Source: Prevotella sp. (lineage in GTDB: Bacteria > Bacteroidota > Bacteroidia > Bacteroidales > Bacteroidaceae). Taken from it: DNA of 39,488 nucleotides. Below the pieces are notes generated by a model. The model had not been told where the DNA came from. It searched no databases and saw only the letters and a list, made by a program, of their open reading frames with translations. A program made the position numbers and the translations under genes. The DNA lies in assembly GCA_017471245.1 (NCBI GenBank), contig JAFUVB010000089.1, positions 1 through 39,488 of the forward strand. Reading direction: 5' to 3'. This document shows, piece after piece, positions 1-8,036 of this stretch. Numbering within the stretch: the stretch's first letter is position 1; every line of letters starts with the position of its first letter.

Positions 1-37
1 CGTCACAGCCGAGCGCTACTAATTGCCCGAGGCTTCG
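1..37 (+). rRNA. rrl: 23S rRNA, 3' end (partial)
   Basis: The first bases match the conserved 3' terminus of bacterial 23S rRNA (the GCTACTAATTGCCCGAGGCTT region), cut by the window edge. A 5S gene follows on the same strand, as expected for the end of an rRNA operon. The exact 3' end is estimated. Confidence 0.75.
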
Positions 38-191
38 TATCGATGAGTGGCGTGCTTTCCGCCGTTGCGTGTCTGTTTTGTTGCCGTGCGTTAGAGTGTA
101 CGGTATGTGCTTTGTCCGAGTGTGTGTCTGCTGTTTTGCCTCTGGTTGTCACCCTACAGGCGTCGCCGATATGCGGCGTCGCGAAGGTTCT

Positions 192-302
192 TCAGGTGGC
201 TATGGCGGCGGTGTCCCACCTCTTTCCATTCCGAACAGAGAAGTTAAGCCCGCCATCGCCGATGGTACTGCAATGCAATGCGGGAGAGTAGGCAGCTGCC
301 TT
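192..302 (+). rRNA. rrf: 5S rRNA
   Basis: About 110 nt with the 5S signature around CCGAACAGAGAAGTTAAGCC and closing complementary ends: AGGTGGCT near the 5' end pairs with AGCTGCCT at the 3' end, including G-U pairs. It lies about 155 bp after the 23S end and directly before a strong terminator, so it is the last gene of the rRNA operon. Ends are estimated to within a few bases. Confidence 0.93.
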
Positions 303-311
303 TTTTTGACC

Positions 312-355
312 GGTGTCCCCGATGGTGCACAAGCGCCGTCGGGGACACCTTTTTT
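312..355 (+). terminator. rRNA operon terminator
   Basis: A 17-bp stem (312-328 with 333-349, including G-U pairs) closed by an ACAA tetraloop and followed by six T. It is placed 10 bp after 5S rRNA and is a textbook intrinsic terminator. Confidence 0.93.
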
Positions 356-632
356 GTGTATGTGTGCGTGGATATATGTCAGTCGGGTTTTCCTGCTTTC
401 CCGTTGTCCCAATTCCGTTTATGGCTGTAAGTATAGATGAATTGCTGTCAGTATAAGCTTGTATTTCCTTTATGTGTATTATTATTGTCTATATGTTTGT
501 AGTGAATGCGCGAAATGGATATGATTTTAAAATGTTATGTAATTATCGCGTTTTTCTCATGACTCATAGGTTGTTTTTCCCACTTTATTGTTCCGTTAGT
601 TATGATGAAATGGATTTTTTTGGATGAAAAGC
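356..632. other. Intergenic region, no gene seen
   Basis: AT-rich spacer between the rRNA terminator and the promoter of the next gene. The reading frames here are short, overlap the 5S gene or terminator, and have no family resemblance. I see no structured RNA or repeat. Confidence 0.6.
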
Positions 633-663
633 TTTGTGATGTGAAGAAAAAAGTGTTACTTTG
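633..663 (+). promoter_or_regulatory. Bacteroidetes-type promoter of porin-like gene
   Basis: TTTG at 633-636, 19 bp, then TTACTTTG at 656-663, one base off the TAnnTTTG consensus. It lies 40 bp upstream of the start codon at 704. Confidence 0.65.
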
Positions 664-703
664 CAGAAGAAAATAATATTCACAAATAAAATTCTATTAG
701 ATT

Positions 704-1306
704 ATGAAAAAATTATTTATTTCCATCATGATGATGGCTTTTACGCTTCCCTCATTTTGTCAGTTCAGTAGTGGCGGATTTTCTCTTAGTGAGGAGAGTC
801 TTTATTGGGGCGCTCGTTTTGGTATTACAGGTGCTTCGTTGAATGATGACCTGGATTTGGGAATGAAAGCAGGTATGACTCTGGCAGGTGTTGTAGGCCT
901 GCGTCTGTCTGAAACAACTCCCGTCTTCCTTGAAAGTGGTCTTTATTATACAGAGCGCGGTGGAAAGAAGGATGATGTTCGTGTAGGTTATAATAACCTC
1001 GAAGTGCCATTCCTTATCAAATATGGTATTCAAGGCACAGACGAGATTGCAATCTTGCCGTTTATCGGTCCATATTTTTCTTATGCTTTTAGTGGTAAAT
1101 GGAAAGTTGGCGATGCTTCCGGCAGCACTTTCAGAAGTGACGGCTTGAAGCACATGAATATGGGCTTTAAGTTTGGTGTTGGTGCCGAGTATAACAATCT
1201 GTATTTGGAATTAGGCTACCAATTAGGTGTTACCAACGTAAGCCGTGTTGATAAAATTTCAACCCACAGTAATGCTCTTTTTGCCAATTTCGGTGTTAAT
1301 TTCTAA
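704..1306 (+). CDS. Outer membrane beta-barrel (PorT-like) protein
   Basis: 200 residues. An N-terminal signal peptide (Lys-Lys, a hydrophobic stretch, cleavage probably after about residue 19 at SFC-Q) is followed by alternating hydrophobic strands. These include conserved-looking segments around GARFGITGASL, VGLRLSETTPVFLESGLYYTE and a terminal strand ending in Phe. This is the usual pattern of the small outer-membrane beta-barrel family of Bacteroidetes (OMP_b-brl_2 type). It probably sits in the outer membrane as an 8-stranded barrel; what it carries or binds cannot be told. It has its own promoter and a hairpin after the stop, so it is probably monocistronic. Confidence 0.8.
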   Translation: MKKLFISIMMMAFTLPSFCQFSSGGFSLSEESLYWGARFGITGASLNDDLDLGMKAGMTLAGVVGLRLSETTPVFLESGLYYTERGGKKDDVRVGYNNLEVPFLIKYGIQGTDEIAILPFIGPYFSYAFSGKWKVGDASGSTFRSDGLKHMNMGFKFGVGAEYNNLYLELGYQLGVTNVSRVDKISTHSNALFANFGVNF

Positions 1307-1322
1307 TATCAATAACAATCAT

Positions 1323-1356
1323 CAATCCCTCTCAATTGATAATTTGGGAGGGATTG
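1323..1356 (+). terminator. Hairpin terminator after porin-like gene
   Basis: 13-bp stem (1323-1335 with 1344-1356, one G-U) with an 8-nt AT-rich loop, 16 bp after the stop codon. The following T-run is weak, so termination strength is uncertain. Confidence 0.6.
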
Positions 1357-1425
1357 TTCATTGTATGTACCTCTTTAAATGTCTGTCACGATGTTAAGGC
1401 AATAAAAATCTGATATTTCCGTTTT

Positions 1426-2589
1426 ATGTACATGCAATGGACAGATAGAATCCGTCAAGTAAAGATCATGCTTGTGGTTGCAGCAGTAGTTATCGCTGTT
1501 GCAAGTCTTATCGTGTCTCATTATTTGGTACGTGATCTTGCCATTGAGGAAAAAAGCAAGATGGAAGTCTGGGCAGAGGCGATGCGTACACTGAGTCAGC
1601 AAGATGAGAACACCGATTTGACCTTAGTGTTGAAGGTTATTGAGGAGAACAACACGATACCAGTTGTCGTTGTTGACGGGAACGGCAATGTTCAGACGTT
1701 CCGAAATGTCGGGTTGAAAGCAGAGACTTTTGCCGACAGCCTCAGTCAGGCTGCCGTACTTGCGCATCGAATGTCAAACGAAGGGCGATATATCCGTATC
1801 CAACTTGATGACACCCAAGAATATATTGATGTTTGCTATGACGAGTCTGTGATGATCAAGCGCCTCAACTTGTACCCTTATGTTCAGTTGGGGGTGGTGA
1901 TGATCTTCGTTATTGTTGCCATCTTCGCATTGATGACTTCGAAGAAGGCCGAACAGAACAAGGTGTGGGTGGGTCTTTCGAAGGAGACTGCTCACCAGCT
2001 GGGGACGCCAATCAGCAGTTTGATGGCATGGACAGAGATATTGAAAGAGACTTATCCCGACGATAGCCTTATCCCAGAAATGGATAAGGATGTCAAGCGC
2101 CTTCAGCTTATTGCCGAGCGATTCTCAAAGATTGGGTCATTGCCAGAGCCTGTTCCCACAAGTCTCAATGAGGTGATGGCGCATGTTGTAGAATATATGG
2201 ACCGTCGTACATCTCAAAAGGTGAAGATGATTACCCACTTCCCAGCTCAGGATATCATTGTAAAGGTCAACGCATCCCTTTTTGAGTGGGTGATAGAGAA
2301 TCTGTGCAAAAACGCTGTGGATGCCATGGAGGGCAGCGGAACCATCACACTGGATATGCAGGAGCAGGGTGACAGTGTGTCGATAGAGGTCTCTGACACC
2401 GGAAAAGGAATCAAGAAACGCGATATCGGCAATGTGTTCAAACCTGGTTTCACTACCAAAAAGCGCGGCTGGGGTTTGGGTTTGTCACTTGCCAAGCGCA
2501 TTGTGGAAGAGTATCACAAGGGGAAAATCTATGTCAAGAGCTCTGAAGTGGGGAAGGGAACCACATTCAGGATTGAGCTAAAGAAGTGA
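1426..2589 (+). CDS. Membrane sensor histidine kinase
   Basis: 387 residues. Two transmembrane helices (about 14-33 and 152-170) bracket a periplasmic sensor domain of about 115 residues with no recognised fold. The dimerisation/phosphoacceptor segment has KETAHQLGTPISSL with the phosphorylated His at 190. The ATPase domain has the N box (ENLCKNAVDAM, Asn292/Asn296), G1 box DTGKGI (324-329) and G2 box GWGLGLSLAKRIV (348-360). HQLGTP in place of HELRTP is common in Bacteroidetes kinases. No response regulator gene is adjacent, so it is an orphan kinase here. The start ATG at 1426 could instead be the Met two codons later. It converges on the next gene with only 3 bp between stops. Confidence 0.9.
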   Translation: MYMQWTDRIRQVKIMLVVAAVVIAVASLIVSHYLVRDLAIEEKSKMEVWAEAMRTLSQQDENTDLTLVLKVIEENNTIPVVVVDGNGNVQTFRNVGLKAETFADSLSQAAVLAHRMSNEGRYIRIQLDDTQEYIDVCYDESVMIKRLNLYPYVQLGVVMIFVIVAIFALMTSKKAEQNKVWVGLSKETAHQLGTPISSLMAWTEILKETYPDDSLIPEMDKDVKRLQLIAERFSKIGSLPEPVPTSLNEVMAHVVEYMDRRTSQKVKMITHFPAQDIIVKVNASLFEWVIENLCKNAVDAMEGSGTITLDMQEQGDSVSIEVSDTGKGIKKRDIGNVFKPGFTTKKRGWGLGLSLAKRIVEEYHKGKIYVKSSEVGKGTTFRIELKK

Positions 2590-2592
2590 TTT

Positions 2593-4392
2593 TTATTTCG
2601 CCATATCCTCATAATATTGTGAATAACTACGCCCATTAGGAAATACGACTCGCTTTCGTATGCTGAACTTGGAACTGAGAATGTCGTCGCATGCCCGATA
2701 ATACTTGCTTTGAACGTGTCCCAAGGTTAATAGCATGTTTCCTATTAAATCATGTGAGTAGGGTATTTTATTTGCAGCTATGACCTTACTGACAATATCG
2801 CTGAACCTTTCCTGGTATGCATCAGACATCCATAAAAGACAAGGTGAATCGTGCTGGCAATGTACATATTCGCTGCTCATGCCATTCTGTAAAGGCGGGC
2901 GGTTGCTCTTGTCTCTATAGTCGAAGACTTCTTCTCCATGATCAGATATGTAGACGATTACGGCTGTCCTCTTTCTGAAAATGTTGAAAAGATGTTGCAT
3001 CACCATGTCATTATATAATATAGCGTTATCATATTCGGCAATTGCCTGTTCCTTTTCTTCTGTCATCCAAGTTTCTTTGCGCTTTATATCTGTTCGGGAG
3101 AAATGCCTAATTGTGTCTGGATAATTCGATGTAAAAGGAAAATGCTCTCCTTTCAAATGAATAAAAATGAAATTGTTTCTTTGATTGCCGTTGCTTTTGA
3201 CCGTCTCATTGTTCAGAATTGTTTTGCTTTTATGCATACCCGTTACAAGATCGTCGTCATATTGATATGGAATATCAGAAATGTAGTCATAGCAAAGACT
3301 GCTTATCTTGGGAGTCCACATTTCATGAAATGATCCTACATAGTGACGGTCTCCGGCTTGTTGATTGTCCCACATTTCCACATTCCATCCCGCTTTATGG
3401 AATAGCATGGGTATGTATGCACAGTCGCACCACTTTTCATTGTCTGCTAAGTTGTTAAGACTCATTATGTTTTTGAATGAAGGAGTTGTTCTTGGGAAAG
3501 GTGATATTAAATCATCAAGAAGATAGAGATTGCCGTTGTTAATCTCTTTTTCCATGTGGGGCATTGTAGATAGGTAGTATCCGTAGATTGAAGCATGACT
3601 TTTAATGAACGACTCGCCGAGAACGAATACAATGTCTTGCCCTTGTTCATCGCACGATGCCAATTCCGCGTCGCTCGACATTTGCTCTACAGTCTCGTAG
3701 AATTTACTTGCTTCTTTGCTCGATTCCTTGAAGATGTCTATAGCAGCCATTATTCCAGTGATTGAGTTCTCGCCAGAGTAAGTCTTTAATCCTTCATACT
3801 TTGCCATGCTTTTTATGCCAAAAGGTAGCATTATTACTATTGCCAGTACGATTGTCAGTCTGGAAAAGGTTGTGCAAGTGTATTTGATGAGCTTGCGACG
3901 GTATGCACACTCCAATACAACTATGGTCATAATGACAGAGATCAAGAGACCGAGGTATTTCAAACCTGTTTGGCAGAGCAAAAAAGTTTGTACAAATCCT
4001 TGGCTTTCACTGACGTTTGTTTCCATAATTAGGCTTAATACCTGTGGCCCATAATCCATGTCAAATTCCCATAACAAGAATTTCCTTACGATAAAGCACA
4101 TGGCAAGACATGCATAGATTAGAGTTTTTAACCAAAAGGCAGCCTTTGTTGAACATTTTGCAACAATCGTTATGAAGGTTGCGAAAAACACTGAATACAG
4201 TAACGTCACATATAAATCACACGTGACCACATTATCAGGAGTAATCAAAAGACGGAGACCGTCTGGAATGTTGGTTCTCAACGCGCTGAACCACATGGGG
4301 TTCAACATAATAAAAGACATCACGAACAAAGGGAATTCATTCGTCACAGGAGCTGTTGCTATTTCGCAAAGCCGACTTAATTGTTTTCTCAT
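2593..4392 (-). CDS. Phosphoethanolamine transferase-like sulfatase-family membrane protein
   Basis: 599 residues. About five transmembrane helices lie in the first 195 residues (near 22-38, 60-78, 88-104, 145-162, 178-193), followed by a periplasmic alkaline-phosphatase/sulfatase fold domain. Expected metal and catalytic residues are visible: Glu260 (VFVLGES), the Thr nucleophile in PFPRTTPS (Thr302/303), Asp484-His485 in YISDHGEE, and His511/His514. This is the layout of the EptA/YbiP family, which moves phosphoethanolamine from phosphatidylethanolamine to lipid A or a surface glycan. The acceptor is unknown. The first cytosolic segment is longer than usual. Transcription probably starts about 245 nt upstream, in a structured leader described separately. 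Confidence 0.85.
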   Translation of the reverse strand: MRKQLSRLCEIATAPVTNEFPLFVMSFIMLNPMWFSALRTNIPDGLRLLITPDNVVTCDLYVTLLYSVFFATFITIVAKCSTKAAFWLKTLIYACLAMCFIVRKFLLWEFDMDYGPQVLSLIMETNVSESQGFVQTFLLCQTGLKYLGLLISVIMTIVVLECAYRRKLIKYTCTTFSRLTIVLAIVIMLPFGIKSMAKYEGLKTYSGENSITGIMAAIDIFKESSKEASKFYETVEQMSSDAELASCDEQGQDIVFVLGESFIKSHASIYGYYLSTMPHMEKEINNGNLYLLDDLISPFPRTTPSFKNIMSLNNLADNEKWCDCAYIPMLFHKAGWNVEMWDNQQAGDRHYVGSFHEMWTPKISSLCYDYISDIPYQYDDDLVTGMHKSKTILNNETVKSNGNQRNNFIFIHLKGEHFPFTSNYPDTIRHFSRTDIKRKETWMTEEKEQAIAEYDNAILYNDMVMQHLFNIFRKRTAVIVYISDHGEEVFDYRDKSNRPPLQNGMSSEYVHCQHDSPCLLWMSDAYQERFSDIVSKVIAANKIPYSHDLIGNMLLTLGHVQSKYYRACDDILSSKFSIRKRVVFPNGRSYSQYYEDMAK

Positions 4393-4640
4393 AAATGCAG
4401 ATGCGCCTTGCCATCTGCGGAGTTTATGGGGAATTCATCAGAACGGTCTCATGACAAAAAATAAAGCGCAGATGTGCCTTATCTTTTGTCGCGAGGCCGT
4501 GAGAATTGCCCATAATCCCAGATTAGTACACCTGCGCTGTGCGCAGACGCAACTACAATCTTCGGGATTATTTGTCAACAGAAATTTCTCACGTTTCGCG
4601 ACAATCCGAAAATAGCTGACGCTATATTTGTTATTAATGT
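4393..4640 (-). promoter_or_regulatory. Structured leader or small RNA before phosphoethanolamine transferase gene
   Basis: Between the promoter at 4646-4676 and the ATG at 4392 lie three nested structures. (1) A 119-nt rod: TTGTCGCGA 4486-4494 with 4596-4604, CGTGAGAA 4498-4505 with 4586-4593, AATCCC 4514-4519 with 4564-4569, then AGATT, TAGT and CTGCGC helices up to a 3-nt loop. (2) A hairpin with GACAAAA 4453-4459 against TTTTGTC 4484-4490, overlapping the foot of the rod. (3) GCAGATG 4397-4403 against CATCTGC 4412-4418, only a few nt from the start codon. This could be a cis-regulator or a separate small RNA. The short reading frames here are not convincing genes. Confidence 0.55.
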
Positions 4641-4645
4641 TTGTG

Positions 4646-4676
4646 CAAAAATAGTATTTTTTTCTTGAATATGCAA
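4646..4676 (-). promoter_or_regulatory. Promoter of phosphoethanolamine transferase leader
   Basis: Read on the minus strand, TATTTTTG (4653 to 4646) is a perfect -7 box. It has TTG (4676 to 4674) 20 bp upstream as the -33 element. The transcript would start near 4639. Confidence 0.65.
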
Positions 4677-4832
4677 GCATTATGTTCATTATTTTCTAAT
4701 AATCTCTATAGCTCATCCTCCATTTCAGCTGTTTCTTTCAATAAGAGGCAAATAATATGCAAAGAGTTGAATATCAGTTGGTTTGTTTTAGAATATGGAT
4801 ATAAAAGCCTTTTGATATAGGAACTGGTTTGC

Positions 4833-4912
4833 AAAAGCATAGGTTTTGATGTCCAAAAGCATAGGTTTCGAAGCTCAAAAACATAGGTTTTGAATGGTAA
4901 AAGCATAGGTTT
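4833..4912. repeat. Four-copy 22-bp tandem repeat
   Basis: AAAAGCATAGGTTT recurs at 4833, 4855, 4877 and 4899 (third copy AAAAACATAGGTTT), exactly 22 bp apart, with 8 variable bases between copies. It sits in the 560-bp gene-free stretch between two outward-facing promoters (4646-4676 minus, 5202 plus). Frames through it encode only repeat-derived peptides. Nothing else is recognisable in 4680-5200. Confidence 0.9.
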
Positions 4913-5201
4913 TTTTTGCGGCTTGCGTTTTGTTCTGTTTTCAGGTTGATGTTTTTTACCGTTTTTTGTTGATGTTTGCAAGAGTAAGGAGGTGACTTGA
5001 TGACGTTCTCATGCTCATGTCGGCTCCCGCTGTCTATCGGTGTTTCCGACATGGTGGTATGATAATACACTATTGTATATGTGGTTCCGATACGTGAACT
5101 GCAATGGTTGATTATCAGGCAGTTTAAGTAGATTTTTCAGGAATTTTGGTTTAAAAGAATAAAAAATCAAAATGTTTATGGCGTAAATGAAAAAATATTT
5201 G

Positions 5202-5209
5202 TAACTTTG
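5202..5209 (+). promoter_or_regulatory. Promoter -7 box of yceD-rpmF-fabH operon
   Basis: TAACTTTG matches TAnnTTTG exactly; the -33 element is weak (TTTA at 5175-5178). It ends only 8 bp before the ATG at 5218, so the mRNA probably has almost no leader. Confidence 0.75.
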
Positions 5210-5217
5210 CAGCCCGT

Positions 5218-5745
5218 ATGGGAAGTTTGGAGTCCTTTCAGATAGATTTGAAGGGGTTGAAACAGGAAACAACAGTGCTGGAGTATAACCTTGACGATTC
5301 CTTCTTCGGGGCTTTAGACGTATCCGAAGTGAAGGGCGGTTCTCTGCATGTGTCGGTCACTATACGCAAGTCGGCTGGCTTTTTTGAACTGCTTTTCAAT
5401 ATCGATGGTACCGTACGCATTCCATGCGATCTGTGTTTAGACGACATGGAGCAGCCAATAGAGACCGAAAACCGCCTGTTGGCAAAACTTGGAGAGATGA
5501 ACAGCGAGGATGATGATACTGTGATGGTGAGCGAGGATGAAGGAATACTCGATCTGTCATGGTTCATCTACGAGTTTGTGGCATTGGCTATCCCCATCAA
5601 GCATGTGCATGCACCCGGCAAGTGCAATCCTGCTATGATTCACGTTCTGGAAGAACATTCTACTGACCGAAGCAGTGATGAGGAGTCCACCAAGCCTTTA
5701 GACCCGCGCTGGGCAGCACTCATGGAGCTGGATCTTGATGATTGA
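5218..5745 (+). CDS. DUF177/YceD family protein
   Basis: 175 residues. The family's Cys motif appears as PCDLCLDDME and a second conserved Cys as KCNPAM. The acidic C-terminus with PLDPRWAAL is also typical. YceD-family proteins are linked to 23S rRNA accumulation and are almost always encoded just upstream of rpmF, as here. The N-terminus MGSLESFQIDLKGL is as expected for the family, so ATG 5218 is right although it lies 8 bp from the promoter -7 box. It is the first gene of the yceD-rpmF-fabH operon. Confidence 0.9.
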   Translation: MGSLESFQIDLKGLKQETTVLEYNLDDSFFGALDVSEVKGGSLHVSVTIRKSAGFFELLFNIDGTVRIPCDLCLDDMEQPIETENRLLAKLGEMNSEDDDTVMVSEDEGILDLSWFIYEFVALAIPIKHVHAPGKCNPAMIHVLEEHSTDRSSDEESTKPLDPRWAALMELDLDD

Positions 5746-5812
5746 AGCGTCATGGATTCACGCTCGGCAAAAGGAAAATTGCATTCAATTAAACAATTAA
5801 AAATAAGAAATT

Positions 5813-6001
5813 ATGGCACATCCTAAAAGAAGACAGTCGAATACTCGTACTGCGAAGAGAAGAACACATGACAAGGCTGTGGTTCCCACACTTGCCGTTT
5901 GTCCAAATTGCGGTGCTTACCATGTGTATCACACCGTATGTCCTACTTGCGGCTACTATCGCGGCAAGATAGCAATTGTAATGGAAGAAACAGCTGAATA
6001 A
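5813..6001 (+). CDS. rpmF: 50S ribosomal protein L32
   Basis: 62 residues, normal length. It begins [20 protein letters not shown], the L32 signature. It keeps a four-cysteine zinc ribbon (Cys30, Cys33, Cys43, Cys46), so it is the zinc-binding C+ paralogue type. It lies 67 bp after the yceD-like gene, and its TAA shares a base with the fabH ATG (TAATG), suggesting translational coupling. Zinc-free paralogues exist in some bacteria; none is in this window. Confidence 0.98.
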   Translation: MAHPKRRQSNTRTAKRRTHDKAVVPTLAVCPNCGAYHVYHTVCPTCGYYRGKIAIVMEETAE

Positions 6002-7005
6002 TGGGTAATATCAACGCGATAATCACTGGAGTAGGTGGCTATGTCCCTGATTATGTCCTCAATAATGAGGAGTTGTCGAGGATGGTGGACACCAACGACG
6101 AGTGGATCATGTCACGTGTCGGCATCAAGGAGCGCCGGATTCTTAACGAAGAAGGTCTCGGCACGAGCTACATGGCTCGCAAGGCTGCGCGGCAGTTGAT
6201 GCAGAAGACGGGTGTTGATCCCGATACGATTGATGCGCTGATCCTTACAACATCTACAGCCGACTACAAGTTCCCGACCACTGCGAGCATCGTCCTTGGC
6301 AAGCTTGGTCTGAAGAATGCCTTCGCCTTTGACTTCTGGGCAGCCTGTTGTGGCTTCCTTTACTCAATGGATATGGCTGCTTCGATGATCAAGAGCGGCC
6401 GTTGCAAGAAGATTATCGTAATCGGTGCCGACAAGATGTCGTCTATCGTTGACTATAAAGACAGACAGACATGCCCGTTGTTTGGCGACGGTGCCGGTGC
6501 GGTCTTGGTGGAAGCAACGGAAGAGCAGAACATTGGCGTGATTGACAGCTATCTCCGCACAGACGGAAAGGGACTTCCCTTCCTTCATCTGAAGGCAGGA
6601 GGGTCGGTATGTCCTGCAAGCCATTTCACCGTAGACCATCGTCTGCATTACCTCTACCAGGAAGGAAGAACCGTGTTTCGCTATGCCGTGACAAGCATGA
6701 GCAATGATTGCGTGCTGATTGCAGAGCGCAACGGGCTCAACAAGGACAACATCCGGTTCGTTGTTCCTCATCAGGCAAACATCCGTATCATCGAGGCTGT
6801 TGCCAAGCGCTTAGACTTGCCTATGGACAAGGTGATGGTCAACATCGAGCATTTCGGCAATACAAGTGCTGCCACCATTCCTTTGGCTCTCTGGGAATAT
6901 GAGAACCAACTGAAGAAAGGCGACAACCTGATACTTACAGCCTTCGGAGCCGGATTCGTACACGGTGCCTCTTATTACAAGTGGGCATACGACGGAGCAA
7001 AGTAG
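6001..7005 (+). CDS. fabH: Beta-ketoacyl-ACP synthase III
   Basis: 334 residues. FabH condenses an acyl-CoA primer with malonyl-ACP to start fatty acid synthesis. The catalytic triad is visible: Cys116 ([10 protein letters not shown]), His257 (VPHQANIRI) and Asn287 ([11 protein letters not shown]). The residue after the catalytic Cys is another Cys instead of the usual Ala. [11 protein letters not shown] and the C-terminal [11 protein letters not shown] are also conserved. It overlaps the rpmF stop by one base. The rpmF-fabH order is widely conserved and ties membrane synthesis to ribosome production. Confidence 0.97.
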   Translation: MGNINAIITGVGGYVPDYVLNNEELSRMVDTNDEWIMSRVGIKERRILNEEGLGTSYMARKAARQLMQKTGVDPDTIDALILTTSTADYKFPTTASIVLGKLGLKNAFAFDFWAACCGFLYSMDMAASMIKSGRCKKIIVIGADKMSSIVDYKDRQTCPLFGDGAGAVLVEATEEQNIGVIDSYLRTDGKGLPFLHLKAGGSVCPASHFTVDHRLHYLYQEGRTVFRYAVTSMSNDCVLIAERNGLNKDNIRFVVPHQANIRIIEAVAKRLDLPMDKVMVNIEHFGNTSAATIPLALWEYENQLKKGDNLILTAFGAGFVHGASYYKWAYDGAK

Positions 7006-7015
7006 TAATAATCAT

Positions 7016-7097
7016 AGGAATCAGAAATTACGAATTATGATTGCACGTGAACAGCCGGTAACGGGCGCGTAATCATGATTTATAATTCCTGATTTCT
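7016..7097. repeat. 27-nt inverted repeat between fabH and era
   Basis: Arms 7016-7042 and 7071-7097 match at about 22 of 27 positions when one is reverse-complemented, around a 28-nt GC-rich centre. It could act as a terminator or processing site for fabH mRNA; there is no clear T-run. The arms look like a dispersed AT-rich palindrome, not a designed terminator. Confidence 0.7.
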
Positions 7098-7118
7098 GTT
7101 TTCTAATCAGAATGAGAT

Positions 7119-8015
7119 ATGCATAAAGCAGGATTTGTAAATATCGTGGGCAACCCCAATGTAGGCAAGTCAACGCTGATGAACCAGCTCGTCGGCGAGC
7201 GAATCAGTATTGCCACGTTCAAGGCTCAGACAACGCGCCACCGCATTATGGGCATTGTCAACACCGATGACATGCAGATAGTGTTCAGCGACACTCCCGG
7301 TGTGCTGAAGCCCAACTACAAGTTGCAGGAATCGATGCTTGCCTTTTCAGAAAGTGCATTGGCAGATGCCGATGTCCTGCTCTATGTAACCGACGTGATA
7401 GAGAATCCGGAGAAGAACCTTGATTTCCTCGACAAAGTCAGGGAAATGACAATTCCCGTGATCTTGCTTATCAATAAGATCGACGAGCTGAAGGATTCCG
7501 CAAATGTTCAGCAGTCGCTGACAGAGATTGTAGAGCGCTGGCATCAACTGCTGCCCAAGGCAGAAATCCTGCCAATCTCAGCAAAGAACAAGTTCGGCAC
7601 AGACATCTTGTTGAAGCGCATCCATGAACTCTTGCCCGACAGCCCGCCCTATTTCGACAAAGATCAGCTCACCGATAAGCCCGCCCGATTCTTTGTCTCA
7701 GAGATTATTCGCGAGAAGATACTACTTTATTACGACAAGGAAGTACCCTATAGCGTAGAAGTGTCGGTGGAGAGTTTCCGTGAAACCGAGAAGAACATCC
7801 ACATCCGGGCAATCATCTACGTGGAGCGCGACAGTCAGAAAGGCATCATCATCGGTCATCAGGGTGTGGCTTTGAAGAAAGTAGGAGCCGAGGCGCGCAA
7901 GTCGCTTGAGCGTTTCTTCGGCAAGAGCATCTATCTGGAGACTTACGTCAAGGTGGACAAGAACTGGCGCAGTTCGCAGAAAGAACTGGATCATTTTGGA
8001 TACAATCCCGAATAA
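7119..8015 (+). CDS. era: GTPase Era
   Basis: 298 residues. The GTPase domain has GNPNVGKST (11-19), TTR in switch I, DTPG (58-61) and NKID (119-122). A C-terminal KH domain contains the GXXG-like IIGHQGVALKKVG. Era binds the 3' end of 16S rRNA and helps 30S maturation. It is followed after 21 bp by der, a common Bacteroidetes pairing of ribosome-assembly GTPases. The start ATG at 7119 gives the expected N-terminus (HKAGFVNIVGNPNVGKS). Confidence 0.97.
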   Translation: MHKAGFVNIVGNPNVGKSTLMNQLVGERISIATFKAQTTRHRIMGIVNTDDMQIVFSDTPGVLKPNYKLQESMLAFSESALADADVLLYVTDVIENPEKNLDFLDKVREMTIPVILLINKIDELKDSANVQQSLTEIVERWHQLLPKAEILPISAKNKFGTDILLKRIHELLPDSPPYFDKDQLTDKPARFFVSEIIREKILLYYDKEVPYSVEVSVESFRETEKNIHIRAIIYVERDSQKGIIIGHQGVALKKVGAEARKSLERFFGKSIYLETYVKVDKNWRSSQKELDHFGYNPE

Positions 8016-8036
8016 AAGAAGAAAGGAGAACGGAAA

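Noticed and set aside
69-440. Plus-strand frame of 123 codons across the 5S rRNA region
   Set aside because: It overlaps the 5S rRNA gene and its terminator.
4833-4912. CRISPR array (also considered for 16037-16124 and 38889-38976)
   Set aside because: Spacers are only 4-8 bp and partly repeated, and no cas genes are present.
4706-5070. Minus-strand frames of about 90-100 codons over the 22-bp repeats
   Set aside because: Their peptides merely translate the repeat (recurring Lys-Pro-Met-Leu-Leu type words) and lack any family pattern or promoter.
7043-7070. tRNA or other known RNA in the GC-rich centre of the fabH-era palindrome
   Set aside because: Too short, with no cloverleaf or T-loop motif.
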